A DNA stretch of 64,000 nucleotides from Bordetella genomosp. 11 (GTDB taxonomy: Bacteria; Pseudomonadota; Gammaproteobacteria; Burkholderiales; Burkholderiaceae_B): the NCBI RefSeq assembly GCF_002261215.1, contig NZ_NEVS01000004.1, positions 3,720,001 to 3,784,000 of the forward strand, given 5' to 3'. Shown one piece after another: positions 18,399 to 26,103 of the stretch. The notes under the pieces were generated by a model. The model was not told where the DNA came from. It searched no databases and saw only the letters and a program-made list of their open reading frames with translations. How positions within the stretch are numbered: the first letter of the stretch is position 1; each line of letters begins with the position of its first letter. The translations under genes were made by a program, and so were the position numbers.

Positions 18399-18701
18399 AT
18401 GGTCAAGACTGCGTTGTTCGTCCGGCTCGAAGCGAAGCCGGGCAAGGAGCAGGAAGTCGAAAACTTCCTGATGAGCGGACTGCCGCTCGTCGAGCAGGAA
18501 CCCGCGACGATTGCGTGGTTCGGGCTGAAAATCGCGCCGTCGGTGTACGGCATCTTCGATGCGTTCCCCGACGATGCCGGACGCCAGGCGCACCTCTCCG
18601 GCAAAGTAGCCGAGGCGCTGATGGCGAAGGCGCCCGACCTCTTCGCCAAACCGCCGGAAATCATGAACATTGATGTACTCGCGGCGAAGCTGCCATCGTA
18701 G
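18399..18701 (+). CDS. ABM-domain (antibiotic biosynthesis monooxygenase-like) protein
   Basis: The 100-residue product has the ferredoxin-like dimeric alpha/beta barrel pattern: TALFVRLEAKPGKEQEVENF at residues 4-23, IAWFGLKI in the middle and SGKVAEALMAKAPDLFAKPP in the last third. The family covers small cofactor-free oxygenases and quinol monooxygenase-like proteins, so the reaction cannot be fixed. AGAGG lies before the ATG. It is isolated in an accessory region and points toward a truncated recombinase gene 51 nt downstream. Confidence 0.7.
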   Translation: MVKTALFVRLEAKPGKEQEVENFLMSGLPLVEQEPATIAWFGLKIAPSVYGIFDAFPDDAGRQAHLSGKVAEALMAKAPDLFAKPPEIMNIDVLAAKLPS

Positions 18702-18752
18702 CCGCGCCGGATTCGGGTGCGGGACTTGCCGCCACACGCATGATCCTGCCCG

Positions 18753-18917
18753 TTCGATTGCGAGATTGAACATCGCGAGTTCTCGGATATTCGACGCCAC
18801 CTGAAGTCTCGTTCGGATTACCCAAATCTCTCCAAGCTTCAGCGGCGGCTTCTGCCCGGTGAGTTTGCCCTTGTTCCATGGCACACGACGGTCAACGGCG
18901 ACATTCTCGGATTCCAT
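18753..18917 (-). pseudogene. 5' fragment of a tyrosine recombinase (phage-type integrase)
   Basis: From the ATG at 18917, with a perfect AAGGAG box, the frame encodes PWNKGKLTGQKPPLKLGEIW then TRLQVASNIRELAMFNLAIE. This is the characteristic N-terminal segment of a family of short tyrosine recombinases. After residue 55 the similarity stops abruptly and the frame continues into unrelated antisense sequence of the ABM gene, so the catalytic domain is missing. It is a broken mobile-element gene that marks past integration or rearrangement here. Confidence 0.7.
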
Positions 18918-19099
18918 GACAATCTCCTTTCGAGTAAAGGGAGATTCAGTGTGCTCCTACGGAGCGTCGCTATCCGACCCATTGGATTGCGACCGACTTT
19001 GATCCGAAGTTTCCAATCCTGGAAGTCTTTCAAAATCAGGCGGCTGCAAGGAGCGTTTACGACAGATTTTTGTTTCTCGCCTTCAAATCGATATCCTGC
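18918..19099. other. Spacer between recombinase fragment and LysR gene
   Basis: This A/T-richer 182-base stretch contains the promoter side of the broken recombinase. I see no gene or terminator in it. Confidence 0.4.
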
Positions 19100-20011
19100 T
19101 CAGTCCACCGCCTCCCCAGTCTGCGTCTTGAAGATCGAGATTTCCCCCTTCAGCCATTCACGAAACGCCTGGACCTGGGGCTTGTGCAGTGCTTGCGGCG
19201 GACAGGCAAGATAGTAGTCCCCGGGGCTTTTGACCGCCACGTCAAACAGCCGCACCAACTCCCCCGACGCAATCTCCTGCATCGCCACCACATGCCGCAC
19301 CAGTGCGATGCCGTCCCCGGCCACGGCCGAGCGGATCAGCATCGACAAATCCTGAAAGCGAACGCCCCCGGTGGGCTCGGCAAGCGTCAGATCCGCTGCC
19401 TGAAACCACGGCAGCCAGGGTTCAGCCGAGCGCAATAGTTGCGCCGTTTTGAGCTGGCGCGGGGTGGTCGGCAGACGCCCCTGGTTGTAGCCAGGGCTTG
19501 CGACCGGGTAGTACGAGTCGCCCATTAGCCGCTCCACCGCCAGGCCGGGGTATTGGCCTTGGCCAAAACGGATGCCCACGTCAATACCATCGCGCACCAG
19601 ATCGTGCAGCCGTCCGCTGGTCTGCAAAACCAGCTCTGTGCCCGGGTTCTGTTCAATGAATTTGCCAAGGCGCGGGGCCAACCAGCGCGCGGCAAATGAA
19701 GGGATGGACGACACTGTGAGTCGCGTTTGCCGCGTCTCATCGCGTAACGCGTGGGTAGCCTGCGCGATGTCTTGCAATGCGTTGCGCACCGCATGTGCGA
19801 ACTGCGCGCCCTGTAGGGTGATCGTCAAACGCTTGCCATGCCGGGTAAAAAGGGCGACACGCAGGTCTTGCTCCAACGCCCTGACCTGGTGGCTGACGGC
19901 ACCATGGGTGACATGGATTTCATCGGCGGCGCGGGAAAAGTTCTGATGCCGGGCGGCGGCTTCAAAGGCGCGCAAGGCGAGTAGATTGGGCAACTGGTGT
20001 AAGTCTGTCAT
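19100..20011 (-). CDS. LysR-family regulator, GcvA-like
   Basis: The 303-residue product has the LysR winged helix at the N-terminus (LRAFEAAARHQNFSRAADEI, residues about 13-32, then HVTHGAVSHQVRALEQ). The effector domain pattern is of the GcvA type (SFAARWLAPRLGKF, GIDVGIRFGQG). It is divergently transcribed from a YfcF-like glutathione transferase with 104 nt between, the usual layout for a LysR activator and its target. Codon use is less GC-biased than in the fds block. Confidence 0.88.
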   Translation of the reverse strand: MTDLHQLPNLLALRAFEAAARHQNFSRAADEIHVTHGAVSHQVRALEQDLRVALFTRHGKRLTITLQGAQFAHAVRNALQDIAQATHALRDETRQTRLTVSSIPSFAARWLAPRLGKFIEQNPGTELVLQTSGRLHDLVRDGIDVGIRFGQGQYPGLAVERLMGDSYYPVASPGYNQGRLPTTPRQLKTAQLLRSAEPWLPWFQAADLTLAEPTGGVRFQDLSMLIRSAVAGDGIALVRHVVAMQEIASGELVRLFDVAVKSPGDYYLACPPQALHKPQVQAFREWLKGEISIFKTQTGEAVD

Positions 20012-20012
20012 G

Positions 20013-20085
20013 AGTCTATGTGAATTAATTTAGCAAGGATGTCAAAGATAAATCGTTTTGTGCGCGGCAACTGCGCCCATAGACT
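20013..20085. promoter_or_regulatory. Inverted arms in the LysR-gst intergenic region
   Basis: AGTCTATG at 20013-20020 overlaps the LysR start region and CATAGACT at 20078-20085 is its exact reverse complement, 57 nt apart. The pair could be two half-sites for the divergent LysR protein. This is a sequence observation only. Confidence 0.3.
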
Positions 20086-20115
20086 TCACCTACGTTTTAT
20101 TTTTGGAACCCGCCC

Positions 20116-20751
20116 ATGCCGCAGAACCTGCCGACCCTTTTTGTTGACCACCAGTTCACCAGCCCCTACGCGCTGTCCGTGTACGTCACCTTGCTTGAGA
20201 AAGGCATTGCGTTCGCCACCGAACGCCTGGACTTGGCTGCGCGGCAACACCAGCAAGCGGCGTATTGTCAGCAGTCTCTGACGGCCCGGGTTCCCACGCT
20301 GGTGCACGAGGGTTTCACCTTGTCAGAGTCCAGCGCCATTAGCGAGTATCTAGAAGACGTCTTTGCGCCGCCCGCGTATGCGGCGGTCTACCCGCAAGAC
20401 GCGCGACTTCGCGCCCGTGCCCGGCAAGTCCAGGCCTGGCTGCGCAGCGACCTCCTGCCCATTCGCAACGAGCGCGGCACGGACACGGTGTTCATCCAAC
20501 CCACCGCAACGCCCTTGAGCGCCGCCGCACGGGAAGCCGCTGACAAGCTGTTCCGGGTGGCCGAGCAACTGCTGCCCGCGCAGGCCGGAAACCTTTTTGG
20601 CAACTGGTGCATTGCCGACACCGATCTGGCGCTGATGCTCAACCGCTTGACCATGAACGGTGATGCCGTCCCTGAACGCCTCAAAGCCTACGCCGCGCGG
20701 CAGTGGCAGCGCCCCAGCGTGCAGCAGTGGGTGCAACAGCAGCGCGCTTGA
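20116..20751 (+). CDS. yfcF: Glutathione transferase, YfcF type
   Basis: The 211-residue product follows E. coli YfcF closely in pattern: FTSPYALSVYVTLLEKGIAF at residues about 14-33, LSESSAISEYLEDVFAPP near 73-90, RARQVQAWLRSDLLPIR near 102-118, and NWCIADTDLALMLNRL near 165-180. YfcF is a glutathione-dependent thiol/peroxidase-type GST implicated in oxidative-stress defence. It has a full thioredoxin-like N-domain and helical C-domain. It is divergent from a LysR gene that probably controls it. Confidence 0.88.
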   Translation: MPQNLPTLFVDHQFTSPYALSVYVTLLEKGIAFATERLDLAARQHQQAAYCQQSLTARVPTLVHEGFTLSESSAISEYLEDVFAPPAYAAVYPQDARLRARARQVQAWLRSDLLPIRNERGTDTVFIQPTATPLSAAAREAADKLFRVAEQLLPAQAGNLFGNWCIADTDLALMLNRLTMNGDAVPERLKAYAARQWQRPSVQQWVQQQRA

Positions 20752-21182
20752 TTTCCGTTCGGCCCTGAACGCCTGCTGCCTGCGCCCTGTGGCGCAGACA
20801 GCGCGAGCGGCGCAACGGTCAGTGCGAGGTGAAACGGACGGGTAAGAGGCCCCGGACCCGGCCGCTGATACGGGCGCGCCATCGCATGTCCAATCCACCC
20901 GCCGCCATGTACGGACATGAGGGCGCGGCTACGGACTATAGTCACTGAACGGCAGAATCGGCCATCCATGAAGCACAAGAATCCAGCTCGTCGCAGCGAC
21001 CGTAATTAAGGCAAACCGCGGTCCGTCTGGGGTGGAGCCTGTCGGGGCCAGCCCGTTGGAGCCGCGTGAGGGAATCTGTAGGTATGACGGCGGACGCGCA
21101 GCGTATGGCCATTGATGAAGTGCAGGCCCTGTAGGGATAATGCCGAGCGGAGGCAGTTTCGCCTCGGCCAACCGAGAGCAAC
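20752..21182. other. Intergenic region with a hairpin and repeat copy 2
   Basis: This 431-base stretch has no gene. A stem-loop at 20780-20797 (CTGCGCC, loop CTGT, GGCGCAG) follows the gst stop by about 30 nt and may be its terminator, though no U-tract follows. The rest is dominated by the inverted copy of the dispersed repeat and the leader of the GNAT gene. Confidence 0.5.
20949..21076 (-). repeat. 128-bp dispersed repeat, copy 2 (inverted)
   Basis: This is the reverse-complement partner of 17473-17600 with the same length and no gaps. The two copies face each other across about 3.35 kb that includes the recombinase fragment, so they could have promoted inversion of, or bounded, this block. 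Confidence 0.85.
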
Positions 21183-21617
21183 ATGGAATATGAGTTCTCC
21201 ACGGACATCGATCGCCTCGACATTTCGTTAATACACGGCTTCCTCAGCAAAGACTCTACGTGGGCGCGCGGAATATCTCGACGCCTGGTGGAAAAATCGA
21301 TTGAAAACTCGTTGTGCTTCGGCCTTTATGACGCCGGAAAGCAGATCGGATTCGCGCGAGTAGTCACCGACAAAGCAACCTTTGCGCATTTGGTTGACGT
21401 GTTCATTGTTCCCGGCGAACGAGGGAAAGGATTGAGCCGCAGACTGGTGGAGTATGTATTGGCACACCCCGATCTCCAGGGCCTGCGGCGTTTCACTCTG
21501 ACCAGCTCTACCGCGCCATGGCTGTACGAGAAGTTGGGTTGGACAGCCCTACGCTCCCCTCATATATTCATGGAGCGGTACGACCCGGACGTCTATACAA
21601 AAACGGAAGATCGTTAG
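21183..21617 (+). CDS. GNAT-family N-acetyltransferase
   Basis: The 144-residue product has the GNAT fold order: an N-terminal strand-helix region, GKQIGFARVVTDKATFAHLV, then DVFIVPGERGKGLSRRLVEY, where RGKGLS is the acetyl-CoA pyrophosphate loop, and a C-terminal WLYEKLGW motif. It matches small stand-alone acetyltransferases of unknown substrate. No partner gene is adjacent. GC is lower than the surrounding chromosome. Confidence 0.82.
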   Translation: MEYEFSTDIDRLDISLIHGFLSKDSTWARGISRRLVEKSIENSLCFGLYDAGKQIGFARVVTDKATFAHLVDVFIVPGERGKGLSRRLVEYVLAHPDLQGLRRFTLTSSTAPWLYEKLGWTALRSPHIFMERYDPDVYTKTEDR

Positions 21618-21890
21618 ATATCTTCTCACTCCGTCCAGTGGGCGTAAGCAGCCGGCAACCTACCATCCGACACACCGCCACCATGAAGCAACGTCGTTGA
21701 CGTTGTCACGGTCTCCCGACACGCTGCGATATTGTTTATTTGGCTCTGCAACGCCCTCGATAAATCGAGGATCGGTGTACCTGCACCAAACATGCCCTCG
21801 GCCTCATGACCGAGGGACATGCATCCTATCGGATCGGGCAATGCAATCGGCGTCAATGCGTCCAGATTTGCCCGGCTCCGGAGCAGCAGG

Positions 21891-22355
21891 TCAGGATTTT
21901 TCTTCCTTGACGCGATAGACCAGTACCGCGACGTGGGCGAGCGACAGAACTTTGGCGGTGACGCTGCCCAGCAGCAGGCGCGACAGGCCGCTGCGTCCAT
22001 GGCTGCCGATGAAGATCAGGTCGCAGCCGTTTTCCTGCGCGGCCTGGACGATGCCGTCGGCCACGTTGAAATTGGAGATGGCGCGCGACGTGCCTTTGAC
22101 GTTGGCCGTTTCCGCGCGGTCCAGAACCTGCTTCAGATAGCGCTTCGACTGCTCGGCCGAAGCCTTCTCGTAGTCCTCGTCCGTGATCGCGTAGGCGGCC
22201 GCCATGCCGTCGAAGCCGATGGTCGCGGCGAATGGCTGGGTGACGTGCAGGGCAACGATTTCCGCGCCGACGGAGCGGGCAAAGCAAACCCCAGCGTTCG
22301 CCGCCTGGGCGGACAGCGGAGACCCGTCGGTGGGAATAAGGATTTTCTTGAACAT
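21891..22355 (-). CDS. Universal stress protein UspA family
   Basis: The 154-residue product begins MFKKILIPTDGSPLS, typical of UspA domains, and contains the ATP-binding motif GSHGRSGLSRLLLGSV near residue 118. It is therefore likely an ATP-binding type Usp acting in the cytoplasm under stress. AAGGAG precedes the ATG. The 270 bases between its stop and the GNAT gene hold nothing I recognise. Confidence 0.92.
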   Translation of the reverse strand: MFKKILIPTDGSPLSAQAANAGVCFARSVGAEIVALHVTQPFAATIGFDGMAAAYAITDEDYEKASAEQSKRYLKQVLDRAETANVKGTSRAISNFNVADGIVQAAQENGCDLIFIGSHGRSGLSRLLLGSVTAKVLSLAHVAVLVYRVKEEKS

Positions 22356-22443
22356 GTCCAGCTCCTTACACGGTGTTATGTGTACCCCATCCTACCGGAA
22401 AAGCGCCGGACGCGGCAGAGCAGTGTCCCCAGGCCGAAACCCT

Positions 22444-22794
22444 TTAGCGCGCACCCGCTTGCTGCGACGCAACGAAGAGATTGGTGCAGCGGGTCCCTGT
22501 CCGGCAATAGGCCAGGATGGGCTGCGGCAGCGTTTCCAGCAGCTTGCCGAAACGGCTGACGTCGTCGGCGGTCATGCCGCCGCTGATGACCGGCTGGTAT
22601 TCGACCTTCAGGCCGGCGTTCAGCGCGGCCTCGGACACCGCCGCCGCTGTCGGCTGGTCCGGCCCGCCCTCGTAGTCCGGCCGGTTGATGATCACGCTTT
22701 TGAAGCCGGCGGCGGCCACGGCCGCCATATCGTCGGGTGACAGCTGCGGCGCGACGGCGAACGATTCGGTCAGGCGATTGATGGGAACGGACAT
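22444..22794 (-). CDS. TIGR01244 family sulfur transferase (DUF442, phosphatase-like)
   Basis: The 116-residue protein has the Bll/DUF442 domain fold, with GFKSVIINRPDYEGG near residue 30 and the P-loop-type active site AYCRTGTRCTNLF near residue 95. This domain is related to protein tyrosine phosphatases and is found fused to or beside sulfide-oxidising beta-lactamase-like hydrolases. Here it stands alone. AAGGA lies upstream of the ATG. Confidence 0.85.
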   Translation of the reverse strand: MSVPINRLTESFAVAPQLSPDDMAAVAAAGFKSVIINRPDYEGGPDQPTAAAVSEAALNAGLKVEYQPVISGGMTADDVSRFGKLLETLPQPILAYCRTGTRCTNLFVASQQAGAR

Positions 22795-22873
22795 GATGAT
22801 CTTCCTTTGACGTAGTGCTTCGGGGACGGCCCCTATCACGCGAGTATATGCGGGACGCCGCGGCTCATGTCCC

Positions 22874-24313
22874 CTAGGCTGGCTCGCGCACCAGCTGCCG
22901 CAGCAACTGCCAGGCCGGCGCGTTATCCACCATGCTGGCGGAAAACCGCAGGTATGTCGACGGCGCCTGCGATGGCGAGAACAGCGAGCCCGGCGCCAGC
23001 AGCATGTTATGCGCGGCAGCGGCGCGCGCCAGCCCTTCGGCGTCGCGGCCGCAATCGGCCCAGATGAACATGCCGGCATGCGGCATATCGCGGATGCGCA
23101 TGCCAAGATCCAGCAGGCGCCTGGCGCATCGCTCGCGCGCTTCGTCGACACGGACGCGTACCCGCTCCACATGGCGACGGAACTGGCCGTCGGCCAGGAT
23201 ACGATGGACCACGCGCTCGCCCAGCTCGGGCGAGGTCAGGCCGGCCAGCATTTTCAGGTCCGCCAGCTTCTGCAGCAAGGTCGGGGCGGCGGCGACATAG
23301 CCCACGCGCAGGCTGGGCGCCAGCATCTTGGAAAAACCGCCCACCAGTATCACGCGATTGAGCCGGTCCAGCACCGACAGCCGCATGGCGTTGCCCGGAT
23401 GCAGCTCCGCATAGGTATCGTCCTCGATCACCGTGAAATCGTAGCGTTCGGCGATGCGCAGGACATCGTAGGCGGCGCCGGCCGACAAGGTATGCCCGGT
23501 CGGGTTGTGCACCACGCTGTTGACGATGAACAACTTGGGACGGTGCTGGGCGGCGAGCTTTTCCAATACCTCCACGTCCGGGCCGGCGGGTGTGCGCGGC
23601 ACGCCGATCACGCGCGCGCCGATCGCCGCGAGGCGGCCGAATATCACGAACCAGGCCGGATCCTCGACCAGTACAGTATCGCCGGGACCGACCAGCAGAC
23701 GGGCGATCAGGTCCAGGCCGTGCGTGACGCCATTGGTCGTCAATAGATTGTGCTCCGGATGCGCCGGCACGCCGATGCCTTGCAACTGCGCCGCGATTTG
23801 CTGGCGCAGCGCCGGGAAACCCTGCGGATGCCCGTAGGAAAGGAAATTACCCCGCACGGTGCGGCCAACGGCGCGCACGGCGCCGGCAATCATCTCGGCA
23901 TCCAGCCAGTCCGCCGGCAGCAAACCCGCGCCGCCCGGCATCCCCGGCGCGGCGGATTCGCGGAACATGCTGCGCAGCAGCCACGAAATATCGATACGCG
24001 CCGGCGTATCCAGCGTGGCTTCCGGCGCCGGAACCGCCGCGGCGGCGCGGGCGGTATCGCGCGGCGCGACGAAAAACCCGGCGCCGCGCCGCGATTGGAC
24101 CAGCCCGCTCGCGGCCAGGCGATCGTAGGCCTCTACCACGGTAAAGCGGCTGACACCGGCTTGCTGCGCCATGGCGCGGATGGAGGGCAGGCGCGATCCC
24201 GGCCGCAGGCCCTCGTGGATACGGCGGGTCAGGTCGTCCGCCAGCTGGCTGGCCAGGGTGACATCGTTGCCGCGCACGGGGCGCCAGGCGGGGGGAGGCG
24301 GAGAAAGTGTCAT
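22874..24313 (-). CDS. MocR-type GntR/aminotransferase regulator
   Basis: The 479-residue product joins a GntR winged helix at the N-terminus (RLPSIRAMAQQAGVSRFTVV, residues about 46-65) to a fold-type I aminotransferase domain. PLP-site features are NSVVHNPTGH near residue 270, ViEDDTYAELHPG, and the Schiff-base lysine in LVGGFSKMLAPSLRVG near residue 345. Such regulators bind direct repeats and sense PLP or amines. It is divergent from an EamA exporter gene and an 8-bp direct repeat lies between them. The ATG at 24313 is preferred over one at 24394, which would extend across the operator. Confidence 0.9.
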   Translation of the reverse strand: MTLSPPPPAWRPVRGNDVTLASQLADDLTRRIHEGLRPGSRLPSIRAMAQQAGVSRFTVVEAYDRLAASGLVQSRRGAGFFVAPRDTARAAAAVPAPEATLDTPARIDISWLLRSMFRESAAPGMPGGAGLLPADWLDAEMIAGAVRAVGRTVRGNFLSYGHPQGFPALRQQIAAQLQGIGVPAHPEHNLLTTNGVTHGLDLIARLLVGPGDTVLVEDPAWFVIFGRLAAIGARVIGVPRTPAGPDVEVLEKLAAQHRPKLFIVNSVVHNPTGHTLSAGAAYDVLRIAERYDFTVIEDDTYAELHPGNAMRLSVLDRLNRVILVGGFSKMLAPSLRVGYVAAAPTLLQKLADLKMLAGLTSPELGERVVHRILADGQFRRHVERVRVRVDEARERCARRLLDLGMRIRDMPHAGMFIWADCGRDAEGLARAAAAHNMLLAPGSLFSPSQAPSTYLRFSASMVDNAPAWQLLRQLVREPA

Positions 24314-24354
24314 GGTGAAGGCGCCAGGCCAGTTATTGCAGTGAACTGGGTAGG

Positions 24355-24373
24355 TGTACCGGTACTGTACCGG
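24355..24373. promoter_or_regulatory. Direct-repeat operator for the MocR regulator
   Basis: TGTACCGG occurs at 24355-24362 and again at 24366-24373, an 11-bp period, in the 114-nt gap between the divergent MocR and EamA genes. MocR proteins such as PdxR and GabR bind direct repeats in this kind of position, so autoregulation and control of the exporter are likely. Confidence 0.6.
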
Positions 24374-24427
24374 AACCCATGCGTAGAGTGTCATTTTCCC
24401 GCTCCGGCCTCAACCCTGGTTTCCACC

Positions 24428-25351
24428 ATGACGCGCCCGTCCACGACTATTGCATCGCTGTCATCCGCCCCCGTCGCGCCGCACGGCTGGACGGGCTACG
24501 GCGCGGCCCTGCTCGGCATCCTGATTTTCAGCCTGACCCTGCCGATGTCGCGCATCGCGGTCGCGGAACTGCATCCTCTGCTGGTGGGCCTGGGCCGGGC
24601 GCTGGCCGCCGCGGTGCCCGCCGCCCTGCTGCTATGGCTGACGCGCAGCCGCCTGCCGCGACGCGAGGAAAGATACGGGGTGGTCCTGGCGGCGCTCGGC
24701 GTCGTGGTGGGCTGGCCCATCGCGTCGACGCTGGCCATGCAATCGGTGCCCGCCGCGCACGGCGCGGTGATCAACGGCCTGCTGCCGCTATCGACCGCGG
24801 CTTTCGCGGCCCTGGGCAGCGGCGAGCGTCCGTCACGGCAATTCTGGGCGTGGGCGCTGGCGGGCGCCGGTCTGGTCGCCGCCTTTGCCCTGCGCGAAGG
24901 CGGCGGCGCGCCGCAGGTGGGCGATCTATGGCTGCTGCTGGCCGTCGCGCTGGGCGGGATGGGCTACGCGGAAGGCGCGCGGGTTTCGCGCACCCTGGGC
25001 GGGTGGCGCACGATCTGCTGGGCGCTGGTATTCAGCGCGCCCTTCATCGCGGCGCCGGTCGCGTGGATGGCCGCGCATACGCCGGTGGCGCCGTCGCCGG
25101 CCGCCTGGATGGCGCTGGCCTACCTGTCCTTCGGCTCCATGTTCCTGGGCTTTTTCGCCTGGTATCGCGGGCTGGCGCGCGGCGGCATCGCGCGCGTCGG
25201 ACAAGTACAACTGCTGCAGCCCTTTATTACCGTCGCGGCGGCGGCGGTGCTATTCGGCGAGCAAGTCACCCCCGCCACGCTGGCCTTCGCGCTGGCCGTC
25301 ATCGCGGTCATCGCCGGCGGCAAGGCCGCGGCGGCGCCGGGCCGGAAGTAG
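24428..25351 (+). CDS. EamA/DMT-family transporter
   Basis: The 307-residue product has about ten transmembrane segments in two EamA halves, starting after a polar 20-residue head. LQPFITVAAAAVLFGEQVTP near the C-terminus is the usual end of the second EamA repeat. The ATG at 24428 follows a promoter region that contains the MocR direct repeats, so this is the probable target. It may export an amino acid, vitamin or amine, but the substrate is not visible. A LysE-type exporter follows 40 nt later. Confidence 0.85.
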   Translation: MTRPSTTIASLSSAPVAPHGWTGYGAALLGILIFSLTLPMSRIAVAELHPLLVGLGRALAAAVPAALLLWLTRSRLPRREERYGVVLAALGVVVGWPIASTLAMQSVPAAHGAVINGLLPLSTAAFAALGSGERPSRQFWAWALAGAGLVAAFALREGGGAPQVGDLWLLLAVALGGMGYAEGARVSRTLGGWRTICWALVFSAPFIAAPVAWMAAHTPVAPSPAAWMALAYLSFGSMFLGFFAWYRGLARGGIARVGQVQLLQPFITVAAAAVLFGEQVTPATLAFALAVIAVIAGGKAAAAPGRK

Positions 25352-25391
25352 CCCGCGCCGGACCAGGAACAATCCGCATGGACAGTAAGAC

Positions 25392-26027
25392 ATGACCGAT
25401 TCCATCCCCCTGCTTTCGGCCAGCCTGCTGGGACCACTGGCCCTGTTTTCGCTGGTCAGCTCGATCACCCCGGGCCCCAACAACATCATGCTCGCTTCGT
25501 CGGGGCTGAACTTCGGCTTCCGGCGCACCGTACCGCATATGCTCGGCGTCAATATCGGCTTCTCGCTGATGATCCTGCTGGTGGGCGCGGGCCTGGGCGC
25601 GGTCTTCCATAGTGTGCCGCTGCTGTACACGCTGCTGAAGTACGGCGGCGCGGCGTACCTGCTGTACCTGGCGTGGAAGATCGCCACCGCGGGCGAAATC
25701 CGCGAAGGGGGCCGCCGCGCCCGCCCGTTCACCTTCCTCCAGGCCGCGGCCTTCCAATGGATCAATCCCAAGGCCTGGGTCATGGTGGTCGGCGTGGCCG
25801 CCACCTATATTCCCGAATCGGGTTTCTTCATGAACCTGCTGGTGGCCACCCTGGTATGCGGCATCGTCAATCTGCCCAGCATCGGCGTGTGGGTCACTTT
25901 CGGCACGGCCTTGCGGCGCGTGCTGCACCGGCCCGGCGTGGTGCGCGCCTTCAACCTCACCATGGCCGCGCTGCTGGTCGTATCGCTGTACCCTATCGCG
26001 CTGGACCTGGCGGAACACCTGGGATAA
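25392..26027 (+). CDS. LysE/RhtB-family amino-acid exporter
   Basis: The 211-residue protein has six hydrophobic segments and the family motif SSITPGPNNIMLASSGLNFG at residues about 23-42, plus FQWINPKAWVM near 117. LysE/RhtB proteins export amino acids such as lysine or homoserine lactone-type compounds. It follows the EamA gene on the same strand and probably shares its transcript. Its last codons lie inside a short tandem duplication. Confidence 0.88.
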   Translation: MTDSIPLLSASLLGPLALFSLVSSITPGPNNIMLASSGLNFGFRRTVPHMLGVNIGFSLMILLVGAGLGAVFHSVPLLYTLLKYGGAAYLLYLAWKIATAGEIREGGRRARPFTFLQAAAFQWINPKAWVMVVGVAATYIPESGFFMNLLVATLVCGIVNLPSIGVWVTFGTALRRVLHRPGVVRAFNLTMAALLVVSLYPIALDLAEHLG

Positions 26028-26078
26028 GCGCCCCGCGGACGGGAACCCCGGATAAGCGTCCCCGCCGGGAGGAACCCC
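26022..26078. repeat. Imperfect tandem duplication at the lysE stop
   Basis: A 28-base unit at 26022-26049 and a 29-base unit at 26050-26078 both begin GGATAAGCG and end GGAACCCC. The first unit contains the lysE stop codon TAA. The duplication is non-coding apart from that codon. Confidence 0.65.
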
Positions 26079-26103
26079 GCCACCAGAGGGTGGTCTATCT
26101 TCC

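Noticed and set aside
17571..18471. Short frames between the OFA transporter and the ABM gene
   Set aside because: None has a ribosome binding site together with a family motif. They may be decayed genes, but I could not identify any, so no CDS is called.
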